This document shows, in pieces, positions 33,095 to 44,887 of a DNA stretch of 64,000 bases (positions are counted from its first letter, which is position 1; every line of letters begins with the position of its first letter). Both the position numbers and the translations under genes were made by a program. The DNA comes from Salinivenus lutea (lineage in GTDB: Bacteria; Bacteroidota; Rhodothermia; Rhodothermales; Salinibacteraceae): contig NCRC01000007.1 in NCBI GenBank assembly GCA_002894685.1, positions 62,001-126,000 of the forward strand. The letters run 5' to 3'. Under the pieces are notes generated by a model, which was given only the letters and a program-made list of their open reading frames with translations, had not been told where the DNA came from and searched no databases.

Positions 33095-34204
33095 TCATTC
33101 CGGAGCGGTCGCGTCCCCGGCCGTCCCGTGTTTGTACTTCTCGAAGACGTCAAGGACGGGCAATGCATTGTTGTCTTCGTCGAACATCCCTCGCGAGCGG
33201 ATCGGCCCCTCCGCCACGGCCGGCTCCCACCAAAAAATCCCTTTGATTTTGGGGCTCGGAATGCTGAGGAGCATCTCGTGGACCGACGCCAAAAACTCGC
33301 GCTGCCCGCTCGGCGTCTCCGGGTAGGGCGCCGGGGCGTCCTGGTATTCGCTCGGGCGCCAGTTGTACGCGGTCTCGACCAGAATAATGTCTTTCTCGAA
33401 GTTCTTGGTCAGCGACAGCAGGTTTTCCCGGAGGCCAAGGAGGTTGCCGTGCCACCACGGATAGTACGAGAGCCCAATGACGTCGTATCCGATGTTGTAG
33501 GAATTGAATTTTTCGTAGTAGGCCTTGGCCCCGTCGGCATCGGCCCCCTGGTCGTAGTGCACCATAATCAACGGCCGGGGCGCCTGGGCTCGGCCCGCGT
33601 CCACGCCATCGATCCCGGCTTTGACCAGCGCTGCAAAGTTGTCCCAGTTCTCGGGGAGCTTTCCGGTGGGCCAAAGCATCCCATTTCGGGTTTCGTTGCC
33701 AATTTGCACCATCTCGGGCATGACGCCGGCCTCCCGAAAAGCAGCGATGGTCCGTCGCGTGTACTCGTACACTGAATCGGCCAGCACATCGGCGGACAGT
33801 CCCTCCCACGCGGCGGGGATCGGTTGCTTGCCCGGATCCGCCCAACGGTCCGCATAGTGGTAGTCCAGGAGAAACTTATAGCCCCGCTCCTGTGCCTCCT
33901 TGGCAAGCTCAATCGTGTACTCCAGGTCGTTGGGCAGCTCATCCGGCGAATGGAAAAGTCGGAGCCGGATCCAGTCGTACCCGTGCTGTCGAAAAATTTG
34001 AAGCCCGGGCTTTACCTCGCCCTCGTCCCGAAACTGCACCCCCTGGTCCTCAGCGGCTTTCAAGAAGGACAGATCCGCCCCCACCGCGTACGTCAGGTCA
34101 ACGGCGGCCTCGGAAGGCGCCTCCTGGGCCATTCCCGCCCCGGCCCCCAGGATGCCAATGAGAAGCAGCGCAACAAGCGTGCGGGGAAGAGACGGTCTCA
34201 TCAT
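33095..34204 (-). CDS. GH53 endo-beta-1,4-galactanase (arabinogalactan-degrading)
   Basis: 369 residues with a signal peptide (LVALLLIGILGAGAGMA, cleavage about residue 26). GH53 signatures: VGADLSFLKAAEDQGVQF, GYDWIRLRLFHSP, LLDYHYADRWADPGKQ, acid/base Glu171 in QIGNETRNGMLWP, and nucleophile Glu277 in ILVETAYNWRP, then IKGIFWWEPA. It hydrolyses beta-1,4-galactan side chains of pectin or arabinogalactan. There is no T9SS tail and no lipobox, so it is probably periplasmic. It is upstream of the LacI gene and transcribed in the same direction, marking this PUL as possibly galactan-directed. Confidence 0.93.
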   Translation of the reverse strand: MMRPSLPRTLVALLLIGILGAGAGMAQEAPSEAAVDLTYAVGADLSFLKAAEDQGVQFRDEGEVKPGLQIFRQHGYDWIRLRLFHSPDELPNDLEYTIELAKEAQERGYKFLLDYHYADRWADPGKQPIPAAWEGLSADVLADSVYEYTRRTIAAFREAGVMPEMVQIGNETRNGMLWPTGKLPENWDNFAALVKAGIDGVDAGRAQAPRPLIMVHYDQGADADGAKAYYEKFNSYNIGYDVIGLSYYPWWHGNLLGLRENLLSLTKNFEKDIILVETAYNWRPSEYQDAPAPYPETPSGQREFLASVHEMLLSIPSPKIKGIFWWEPAVAEGPIRSRGMFDEDNNALPVLDVFEKYKHGTAGDATAPE

Positions 34205-34485
34205 GGGAGAGCAGTTGTGAGGAGTGTCTATGGAGACGTCGCAGGTCGGTCACCCGTCGCCTCCACAGACTGCGGTGGGTGTGCGAAGCAGTTGAAAGAA
34301 TACGATCCCGAGGCGGCAAGTGTCAACGAGCCCGCCCCAGAGAATCAAATCCAATCGACACACACGGGGCTGTTTTTCTGCAGACCCACCGTGTGTTGCC
34401 GTGAGGGCACAGAGATCCCCGGGCGTCCGTACGGTGTTTTCTGTTTGGTTCTCCCATTTGCGCCTATCGAATTTTCGCTGCCTCT

Positions 34486-35415
34486 ATGCCCACAATCGAA
34501 CTGGATCGGACGTCGGACACGCCGGTGCGCAAGCAACTGGTCGAGCAGCTCCGCTTCCTCATTGCGAGTGGCCACTTCAAGGTCGACGATCCCCTGCCGT
34601 CTACCCGCGCCCTGGGCGAGCGGCTCGATCTTTCATTCCATACCGTCCGCAAGGCCTACCAGGAGCTGAAAGAGGACGGGCTTCTCCGATCAAAGCCGGG
34701 CAGCGGGTACATGGTGGAGGAACGCGCCCCGCTCCCCAAGGAGGAACGCATCGAGCAGGGCGCGAAGATCGTGCACGACACCCTGCAGCGGCTCGTGGGC
34801 CTTGGGCTGGGCGACGCGGAGATCGAGGCCCTTTTTCAAGAGCAGGCAACCCTTCTCGACCACGCCGGGCTCGAGCGGAAGCTCATCACGGTGGGACGTC
34901 ACCCCGAGCTCAACGAGTTGTGGGCCGACCAGTTAAGCGAGGCGCTCCAACAAACCGTGCGCCCGGTGCCCCTGGCCCAGCTCGACCGTCACCAGGACGC
35001 CGACTTTGCGTTTACGCCCCACCGGCACCTCACGGACGTGCTCGAATCCATTCCCCGGGGAGACGCCCTGGGGTTCATTACGCATCCGCCCTCCGCGGCC
35101 CTCGAACGCGTGGTGCGCCTGCTCGAGCACGAGACGCTGGGCCTCGTGACGCGCTACCAGGAAACCATCTCTCCCCTCGCCGAGGCGGTGCGGTCCGCCG
35201 CCTCCTTCGACGGAAACATGATCGCGGCGTCCATCGAAGACGGCGTGGACCACCTGGAGCAGTTCGTAGAGGAGACCGCCCTTCTGCTCTACACCCCTGC
35301 CAGCCACCGTCGCCTCCGCCCGTTCCTGAAAGAGGCATCGTGCGACCACGAAGAGGTGTCCCTTCTCGTCAGCCACGACTCCGTCGAGGCCATCGTCGAG
35401 GCCGTGCCCGCTTGA
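34486..35415 (+). CDS. GntR-family regulator with an unrecognised effector domain
   Basis: 309 residues. Residues 1-75 are a GntR winged helix (TPVRKQLVEQLRFLIASGHF, LPSTRALGERLDLSFHTVRKAY, LRSKPGSGYMVEE). The C-terminal 200 residues are all-soluble and do not match the UTRA, FCD or aminotransferase domains I know; after a helical linker (GDAEIEALFQEQATLLDH) they read like a two-lobed alpha/beta fold (FAFTPHRHLTDVLESIPRGDALGFITHPP). The gene stands alone between GH53 and the PgpH gene. Its targets are unknown. Confidence 0.8.
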   Translation: MPTIELDRTSDTPVRKQLVEQLRFLIASGHFKVDDPLPSTRALGERLDLSFHTVRKAYQELKEDGLLRSKPGSGYMVEERAPLPKEERIEQGAKIVHDTLQRLVGLGLGDAEIEALFQEQATLLDHAGLERKLITVGRHPELNELWADQLSEALQQTVRPVPLAQLDRHQDADFAFTPHRHLTDVLESIPRGDALGFITHPPSAALERVVRLLEHETLGLVTRYQETISPLAEAVRSAASFDGNMIAASIEDGVDHLEQFVEETALLLYTPASHRRLRPFLKEASCDHEEVSLLVSHDSVEAIVEAVPA

Positions 35416-35431
35416 GGAGCGGGGGCCTGCA

Positions 35432-38152
35432 TCAGCTCGCGCGTTCAGAGGTCTCTTCTTCTTCCCCGTTCAACGCGTCCTCGTCCACGCCCTCGGGAGA
35501 AGTGCCTTCGGGTTCAGGGTTTTTTGGGGACGAGGAGGTGCCGTCCTCGTCCTCAACCGACAAGGCCTCCGCTGCGTCCGGCACGTCGGGCGGGGCCATT
35601 TGCCGCGGCATGCCCGACTGGTCGGCCCGGTAGTGCGGTGACGCCTCGGCCAGTTCAGGGCGCGGCTCGCGCGGATCCCGAGCCGGCGGAACGGCCTCCA
35701 GCTGCTCGTCCCTCTCTTCCCGGGGCCAGAGGTCTTCCTCTCGTTGGATCGACACATCGTCGTACCGCGTCTTGTCGGTGCCCGTAAGCACGGGGGCCTC
35801 CTCCTCATCCGTCCGCTCATCGTCCTGGTCCGGATACTTCACCCGGACGTGATAGATGCCCATCAGCATTGTCAGGAACGTGTCCTTGATTTGCCGGAGG
35901 TCCCGGAAGGTGAGGTCGGTATTGTCGAGCTGCCCGTCGTCGATGCGCTCCCGGAAAATGAGATCGACCAGGGACTTGAGCCGCTTGTGCGTCGGATCAT
36001 CGAGACTCCGACTCGCCGCCTCGACCGAGTCGGCGAGCATCAGGATGCCCGTTTCTTTGGAATCCGGCTTCGGTCCCGGATACCGAAACTCTGACTCCAG
36101 CACCTGAGCGTCGTTTTGGTCCGACTGGCTCAGTGCCTTGCGGTAAAAGTACTCGATCCGGGCGGTCCCGTGATGCGCCGGGATAAACTTGAGCACCCGC
36201 TCCGGCAGGTTGTACTCCTTCCCCATCTCCAGCCCCTCCTTCACGTGACTGGCAATGATGAGGGCACTCATTCGGGGTTTGAGGCGATCGTGCGGATTAA
36301 CGCCCGAGCGCTGGTTCTCGACGAAATACTCCGGCTTCAGCATCTTGCCAATGTCGTGATAGAGCGCCCCGACGCGGGTGAGAAGCGTGTGCGCCCCAAT
36401 CCGATCCGCGGCGGCCTCCGCCAGATTCGCCACCTGGAGCGAGTGATTGAAGGAGCCGGGCGCCCGGAGGCTGAGGTCCTTTAGGGGCTTGTTGTTGGTG
36501 TCCGACAGCTCCAGAAGGGTCAGGTCCGTGGTAATATCAAACGTGCGCTCCAGCGCCCAGAGGAAGATGGACGCGGTAATCGTGAACGACGCCCCAATCG
36601 CCGCAAAAATGACCTCCTCTCCGAAGCGGCCGGTGGGCGTTCCCAGATACAGCCAGCTCCCCGACAAAACCAGCAGGTAGCCCAAAAACACCAGGCCGGC
36701 GCTCAAGAAGAATTGGCCCCGGTTCTTGATGTCACGCACGCTGAAAATGCCAAACGCCCCCGCGAAGAACGTGGCGAGGGTGTACTCCAGGTCCAGCCCC
36801 AGCATTTGCCCCCCCAAGAAGGCCAGGACGAGCGTCCCGAAGAGCCCAATGCGGGAGTTAAAGACGATCGTCAGGAGGACGGACGCCAACGCCACGGGGA
36901 CCGCGTACAGGTTTATCCAGTCCACCCGAACGCCGACCCCAAACATCGCAATAACGAAGCCGAGGACCAGGGCCACAAGGGCCATGTCCCCGTCCTCCCG
37001 CCAGACGTCCGTCCGGAGGAGGTAGAGGTAGTAGAAGAAAAAGACGAAGGCGAGTCCCGCAAACAGGAGCTGTCCCACCACCTGCTTCCCCAGGTTGGTC
37101 GTGGACATCCGCTCGTTGCGCACGCGCTCGAGGGAGGTGAGTTGACGTTTAATCTCCGGGGTCACCCGTTCGCCCTGTCGCACGATCACTTCCCCGCTTT
37201 CCACGCCCCCCTGGATCGCCGTTACGTTTCGCGCCCGACGGTTGCGTTCGGCCATGGTCTCCGAGCGCATGTATTCCAGCGACGGCTGGAAGATGCCCCG
37301 AAAGAGCCCGAACGTGATGTCGCCGTACTCGGGGTTTTCGGGGTACGCCCGCCGCAATTGCTCCCCCACATAATCGTAGGCTTCGTTGAGCCCATAGACG
37401 TTGCTTTTGTCGACCGTGCGCTGCGAGCGCTCGCGCTCGTTTCGGACCACGATCACGTCCGTCGAGACCGAGTCGTGCGGCTGGTCCATGACGCCGACAT
37501 TGAGGAGCTGGGCGCCCAGTTCGAAGGCCCGATCCAGCAGTCGTCGATCGAGCCGCGGGCGATCGTCCCCGCCCGCTGCCTCCGACGCCCCGGTGCCGGC
37601 CTGCGCCCCAATCGCGTACTGCTCGGCGAGACGATCCCATTGGGCGGGCGATAAAGATGCCAGGGCGTTTCGGCGCCGCTGTACGTACTGGAGCGAATCC
37701 GTTCGGGCCGCCTCCGTCTCCCCCTCTGACGCATGAGACCGGAAGCGCGCATACGCCTCCAGCGCGCGGTCAAGTTGTTGGGCGAGGGTGTCGCGGTTTG
37801 ACGCCAGTTTTTCTCGGGGGCGGGGAATCTCCCGAAAAAACGGCGCCGTGTTCTTCCGCACCGTGTCCCGCCGGGCCTGCACCTGATCCTGATCGATGTA
37901 GATGGGAAAATCGAACGGGGCCTCCAGCGTCGCCTGCTGCCAGGTGTCTCCCACCTGCACAGCATATTCGTAGACCTCCCCTCGCGGGAACGCGGCCACC
38001 GTGAGGACCACAAGCCCCAGAAACAGGCCCGCACGAATCAACCAGTGGCGCAGGCGCGAGTCCTCATCGTCGTCGTGGCCGCCCGTTTCGAGTTCATGGC
38101 CCACGGGCCGCGGCGTGCTCCGCTCCCAGCTGAGCCAGTCAAACAGTCCCAT
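35432..38152 (-). CDS. 7TM-HD membrane phosphohydrolase, PgpH-like
   Basis: 906 residues. Order: one N-terminal transmembrane helix (about 35-55), a large extracytoplasmic 7TMR-HDED-type domain (about 60-340), seven membrane helices (about 355-540) and a cytoplasmic HD domain (about 570-740). HD signatures: FNHSLQVANLAEAAA, ALYHDIGKM, IIASHVKEG and FIPAHHGT. Homologues (PgpH of Listeria) degrade cyclic di-AMP. The acidic C-terminal tail of about 130 residues is low complexity and is longer than usual. It ends 16 bases from the convergent GntR gene and precedes no c-di-AMP cyclase in this window. Confidence 0.9.
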   Translation of the reverse strand: MGLFDWLSWERSTPRPVGHELETGGHDDDEDSRLRHWLIRAGLFLGLVVLTVAAFPRGEVYEYAVQVGDTWQQATLEAPFDFPIYIDQDQVQARRDTVRKNTAPFFREIPRPREKLASNRDTLAQQLDRALEAYARFRSHASEGETEAARTDSLQYVQRRRNALASLSPAQWDRLAEQYAIGAQAGTGASEAAGGDDRPRLDRRLLDRAFELGAQLLNVGVMDQPHDSVSTDVIVVRNERERSQRTVDKSNVYGLNEAYDYVGEQLRRAYPENPEYGDITFGLFRGIFQPSLEYMRSETMAERNRRARNVTAIQGGVESGEVIVRQGERVTPEIKRQLTSLERVRNERMSTTNLGKQVVGQLLFAGLAFVFFFYYLYLLRTDVWREDGDMALVALVLGFVIAMFGVGVRVDWINLYAVPVALASVLLTIVFNSRIGLFGTLVLAFLGGQMLGLDLEYTLATFFAGAFGIFSVRDIKNRGQFFLSAGLVFLGYLLVLSGSWLYLGTPTGRFGEEVIFAAIGASFTITASIFLWALERTFDITTDLTLLELSDTNNKPLKDLSLRAPGSFNHSLQVANLAEAAADRIGAHTLLTRVGALYHDIGKMLKPEYFVENQRSGVNPHDRLKPRMSALIIASHVKEGLEMGKEYNLPERVLKFIPAHHGTARIEYFYRKALSQSDQNDAQVLESEFRYPGPKPDSKETGILMLADSVEAASRSLDDPTHKRLKSLVDLIFRERIDDGQLDNTDLTFRDLRQIKDTFLTMLMGIYHVRVKYPDQDDERTDEEEAPVLTGTDKTRYDDVSIQREEDLWPREERDEQLEAVPPARDPREPRPELAEASPHYRADQSGMPRQMAPPDVPDAAEALSVEDEDGTSSSPKNPEPEGTSPEGVDEDALNGEEEETSERAS

Positions 38153-38276
38153 ATTGGTAGGGAGATCCGGTGATCAGCACCGTGAAAAAGGACCGCAAGG
38201 CCCCGTTCTTCTCTCCAGTGAATGGCTACCGCCGGAGAGAGGATCCTTTTGCTCCGACGGAGGGCATGGGGCGTCG

Positions 38277-41641
<3,365 letters not shown>

Positions 41642-41791
41642 GGTGACGATCGCCCCGTGGGTAGGGCGTGGTGGGACTTATCAGTGGACTCAGGGTCTCC
41701 AATAGAGCAAAATGCGTTCCCCGTCCGACAAGCGCAACGAGAACGCAGCGTCGCTGCTCCCACTCCGTGCGCAATTGCATACAAAATAACA

Positions 41792-41823
41792 CTGCCGCTC
41801 TCCCAGAAGGGGCAAAGCGGCAG
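41792..41823 (-). terminator. Terminator downstream of tRNA-Pro
   Basis: CTGCCGCT and AGCGGCAG pair across a 16-base loop; the minus-strand tail reads TGTTATTTTGT. It lies 22 bases past the tRNA 3' end and before the RodZ-like gene start. Confidence 0.7.
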
Positions 41824-41844
41824 GGCAGACAAAATCCCAAGGAG

Positions 41845-41918
41845 TCGGGACAGCCGGACTTGAACCGGCGACCTCCGCTCCCCCAGAGCGGTGCGCTACC
41901 GAACTGCGCCATGTCCCG
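41845..41918 (-). tRNA. tRNA-Pro (anticodon GGG)
   Basis: The minus strand folds into a full cloverleaf: acceptor CGGGACA/TGTCCCG with discriminator A, D arm GCGCAGTTCGGTAGCGC, anticodon stem CCGCT/AGCGG with loop CTGGGGG (anticodon GGG), and T arm GCCGG-TTCAAGT-CCGGC. CCA is not encoded. Confidence 0.95.
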
Positions 41919-42022
41919 AATAGAACCACCGCCTCTAATGACCAAGCGCGCCGCAGGTTCTGCTCCGATCGGCGCACATACGGGCCTCAGGCTGTGAGTT
42001 CTCAACGAATCGCCGGAGGGCC

Positions 42023-43249
42023 TCAGTGCGTGTCGGGAGCGGCCACCTCTCGTAGCTGTGACCGGACGTCGACCTCGCTGTGTAGTGTCCGGTGCACAGG
42101 ACACTTGTTCGCAATTTCCAGGAGGCGGCGGCGCTGGTCCTCACTCAGATCGCCCTCCAACTCCACCTCGCGGTCAATTCGGTCCACCTTTCCTTCGTCC
42201 GTGTCGCAGTGGTCGCAGTCCTCGGCGTGGATCTTTTCATGCGTGAGCCGAACGGTGACCTCCTCCAGCGGCCAGTCTTTCCGATCCGCGTACATCCGGA
42301 GGGTCATGCCCGTGCATGAGCCAAGCGCCGAGAGCAGCAGGTCGTAGGGCGTCGGCCCCGCGTCGTCGCCGCCGACGGACGCCGGCTCGTCGGACACGAG
42401 GGTGTGCCGGCCCGCCGCTACGTCGGTCCGATAGGCCCCGCGGGTCCGCGTGAGCACCTGTCCCTCAGGGGCCTCGTCCGGCTGTTCCGTTTCCACATAC
42501 TTCCGGGCCCAGGCGGCAAGGACTACCCCAATGTATTCGGCATCCGAGGGATCAGAGAGGAGGTGGTCGGCATCATCCAGCGACACAAAGCTCTTGGGAT
42601 GCCGGGCCGCCTCAAAGATATGGGCAGCATTTTCGATGCCCACCGTCTGGTCGATGGGCGAGTGGAAGAGCAGAAGGGCCCGATCCAGCGTCCGGATGGT
42701 CTCGTCCATCCGCGTCTCCTCCAGATCATCGAGGAACTGCTTGCGCACGGTAAACGAGCGGCCGGCAAGGGTGACCCGCGCCTCCCCCGTCGCCCGGATC
42801 TCATCAATGTCCTCCTCCAGGAGGTGCGTCACGTGCTCCGGATTGCACGGCGCCCCAATCGTGGAGACGGCCTGGACACTGTCCATCCGGTGGGCGGCCT
42901 GCAGCACCGCGGCGCCCCCCAGGGAATGCCCCACGAGGATGCGGGGCGGGGCGTGATGCTCCCGAAGATAATTGGCGGCCGCCACCAGGTCTCCGACATT
43001 CGACGAAAAATTGGTGTCGGCAAAGTCGCCTTCGCTTTCCCCGAGGCCTGTAAAGTCGAACCGCATCACGGCAATTCCTTCCCGGTTCAGCGCCCGGGTA
43101 ATCGCCCCTACGGCCCGCAGGTCTTTCGAACACGTAAAACAGTGCGCAAAGATGGCCCAGGCCCGCTCGGGACCATCGGGGCGATCCAGCCGGGCCGCCA
43201 GCTTTTCCGTGCCCTCGGCGTTGGGGAAGCGAATCTTGTCAAATGGCAT
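42023..43249 (-). CDS. Alpha/beta hydrolase fused to an OsmC-family peroxiredoxin domain
   Basis: 408 residues. Residues about 1-255 are an alpha/beta hydrolase: HCFTCSKD oxyanion region, RFDFTGLGESEGDF, nucleophile Ser109 in VGHSLGGAAV, and DDADHLLSDPSDA supplying the histidine. Residues about 270-408 are an OsmC/Ohr-type domain with the two redox cysteines in SALGSCTGMTLRMYADRK and ANKCPVHRTL. Such fusions occur in many bacteria and are annotated as bifunctional; the combined role is unclear, perhaps hydrolysis of oxidised esters plus peroxide reduction. It stands just upstream of the tRNA-Pro gene. Confidence 0.92.
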   Translation of the reverse strand: MPFDKIRFPNAEGTEKLAARLDRPDGPERAWAIFAHCFTCSKDLRAVGAITRALNREGIAVMRFDFTGLGESEGDFADTNFSSNVGDLVAAANYLREHHAPPRILVGHSLGGAAVLQAAHRMDSVQAVSTIGAPCNPEHVTHLLEEDIDEIRATGEARVTLAGRSFTVRKQFLDDLEETRMDETIRTLDRALLLFHSPIDQTVGIENAAHIFEAARHPKSFVSLDDADHLLSDPSDAEYIGVVLAAWARKYVETEQPDEAPEGQVLTRTRGAYRTDVAAGRHTLVSDEPASVGGDDAGPTPYDLLLSALGSCTGMTLRMYADRKDWPLEEVTVRLTHEKIHAEDCDHCDTDEGKVDRIDREVELEGDLSEDQRRRLLEIANKCPVHRTLHSEVDVRSQLREVAAPDTH

Positions 43250-43290
43250 AAACAGATGCGTTTAGGATCAGAGATTGACAGGGTCGTTCG

Positions 43291-44061
43291 TCAGCCCCCA
43301 CCGGCCCGAAATGAAAAGTGGCGGGTGTCCGCAGGCGTGCCCTCTTCAAAAGTGCGCTCAACAAACTGAACGGTTCCGTCCCGACCGATCAGCAGCACTG
43401 TAGAGCAGCGGGTTCCGTAGTCTTCCCCCTCAATAAAGATCGGGGAGAGGAACTGTTCGGTATTCATTCCGACGCCGGTGTCGGGCAGGCGATCTTTGGG
43501 GAACGGGTCGCGCTGATCCAGGAGCCGGAGCAACCCCTCGTCGGTCGGCATGGATTCCTCGTCGAGTCGGTCGCGGAGATCCGACGTGGCCGCCTCCACC
43601 TTCGGCCACGAGGTATCGAGGCGATCGTTGCTCAGGCCGTGAATTCCGGGCGCTACCGGCCGGACGGCGCCCTCCTGGGAGGAAAGATAGTACAGGTCCT
43701 CGGGCGTCCCCAAAAGCAAGTTAAACCCATTGTAGGCCGCCGCCTCGTCCGCGACACGCCGCAGGTATTCTTCCGGATTCGGTTCTTCGATGAGGTACTC
43801 CGACACGAGCGCGCCCCGCGATCGAGCGTCCGGGCGGTACGCCTCCGGCGCCCGCACATTCGTCACAACGCCCCAGTGTCCGTTACGGGTGACGCCCATC
43901 CACGTCCCCCCCGCTTTCAGGTCCCGGCCGGCGAGAACGTGCGGCGCCTCCTCCCAAAAGGCGGCCGGAGCCGTGGGGCGACTGTAAAACTCGTCTCGAT
44001 TGCCCGCAAACACGAGCGAGTACTCCGGGTGCGCGTCGTGGGCAAATGTAAGAAGGCACAT
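43291..44061 (-). CDS. NRDE (TANGO2-like) family protein
   Basis: 256 residues beginning MCLLTFA, with the NRDE signature (FAGNRDEFYSRPTAP), then WEEAPHVLAGRDLKAGGTWMG, GHWGVVTNVR, FNLLLG and GIHGLSNDRLDTSWPKV. The family is widespread from bacteria to human TANGO2; the molecular role is debated (proposals include heme or acyl-lipid handling). The N-terminal Cys2 suggests an Ntn-hydrolase-type nucleophile after Met removal. The start ATG overlaps a copy of the TGCAATAACGGA repeat. Confidence 0.9.
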   Translation of the reverse strand: MCLLTFAHDAHPEYSLVFAGNRDEFYSRPTAPAAFWEEAPHVLAGRDLKAGGTWMGVTRNGHWGVVTNVRAPEAYRPDARSRGALVSEYLIEEPNPEEYLRRVADEAAAYNGFNLLLGTPEDLYYLSSQEGAVRPVAPGIHGLSNDRLDTSWPKVEAATSDLRDRLDEESMPTDEGLLRLLDQRDPFPKDRLPDTGVGMNTEQFLSPIFIEGEDYGTRCSTVLLIGRDGTVQFVERTFEEGTPADTRHFSFRAGGG

Positions 44062-44072
44062 GCAATAACGGA
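44061..44072 (+). repeat. Copy 4 of the 12-base repeat TGCAATAACGGA
   Basis: Exact TGCAATAACGGA directly upstream of, and overlapping by one base, the NRDE start codon (minus strand reads TCCGTTATTGCATG). Same orientation as the other copies. Confidence 0.5.
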
Positions 44073-44124
44073 GTCAGTTGAGCGGGCCTAGCTCAAGGCC
44101 TTTTGCTGCACATCGAACACGGAC

Positions 44125-44706
44125 TCACTCGGACGCTCGCTTTTCGAGAACCATGAGCTGCGGCGGGTCATTCTGCTGATTCAGGAACCGGTACGACAAC
44201 ACGTGCACCTCCTCCTGCGGCTGTGCCGTCGCCCACTCCCGCACGGCGTTCGCCTCCGCCGCGCCGCCCTCGTGGCCCGTGTAGAGCACAACCGTAATGA
44301 CGCCCCCATCCCGAAGCCCCTCCAGGGCCGACGACAGCCCCTCAATCGTTGTGTTGGGTCGCGTGATACACGACGAATCGCTCCCCGGCAGGTATCCGAG
44401 ATTAAACATCACAGCCGACACCGAGCCGTGCACCTCGTCCGGGAGGTGGTCCAGCAGTTGTTCGTGCCCGGCGCAAAAGAGGGCCGTCGGCGCCGCGGCC
44501 TCCCCCTCCTCCAGCCGAGTGCGGGCACGCCGGAGGGCGTCCTCCTGCACGTCAAACCCGAACACCTGTCCGGTGGGTCCGACCTGTTCCGTAAGAAATT
44601 GCGTATCGTGGCCGTTTCCGACGGTCGCATCCACCGCCACGTCGCCCGTTCGGAGCGCGCGGGCAGCAAACATGTGCGCGGCGTCCAGGATCTCAGGAAT
44701 CACCAT
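44125..44706 (-). CDS. YtqB/MnmM-type class I methyltransferase
   Basis: 193 residues. SAM-binding motif AVDATVGNGHDTQFLTE, then VFGFDVQEDALRRA, the NLGYLPGSD motif (NPPY-like position) and TTIEGLSSALEGLRDGGVITVVLYTGHEGG, all typical of the rRNA_methylase/YtqB family. Members include MnmM, which methylates 5-aminomethyl-2-thiouridine in tRNA wobble positions. Substrate assignment is by family only. It precedes the NRDE gene on the same strand (63-base gap). Confidence 0.85.
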   Translation of the reverse strand: MVIPEILDAAHMFAARALRTGDVAVDATVGNGHDTQFLTEQVGPTGQVFGFDVQEDALRRARTRLEEGEAAAPTALFCAGHEQLLDHLPDEVHGSVSAVMFNLGYLPGSDSSCITRPNTTIEGLSSALEGLRDGGVITVVLYTGHEGGAAEANAVREWATAQPQEEVHVLSYRFLNQQNDPPQLMVLEKRASE

Positions 44707-44887
44707 TGATCTTTTACATTAGCAGAAGGCATTGACTCACGTGTCCCCCAGTGCTCTCTATCGACAGCACGAGAAAAGGGATCAGGGCACTCTCACCGAA
44801 TCGTCGTAATTTGATGTGCCCCTCGAACCCTGCGCCCACGCCCCGCGTGATTTTATTTCTGTGTCTCGTAATTGATCGTCTCGCTTC

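Noticed and set aside
36940-36970. Partial match GCAATAACGAAG to the 12-base repeat
   Set aside because: Differs in the last bases and lies inside the PgpH coding region; not counted as a copy.
43291-44061. Reading the TGCAATAACGGA copy at the NRDE start as a ribosome-binding site
   Set aside because: The motif is not SD-like and the same sequence occurs inside coding DNA elsewhere.
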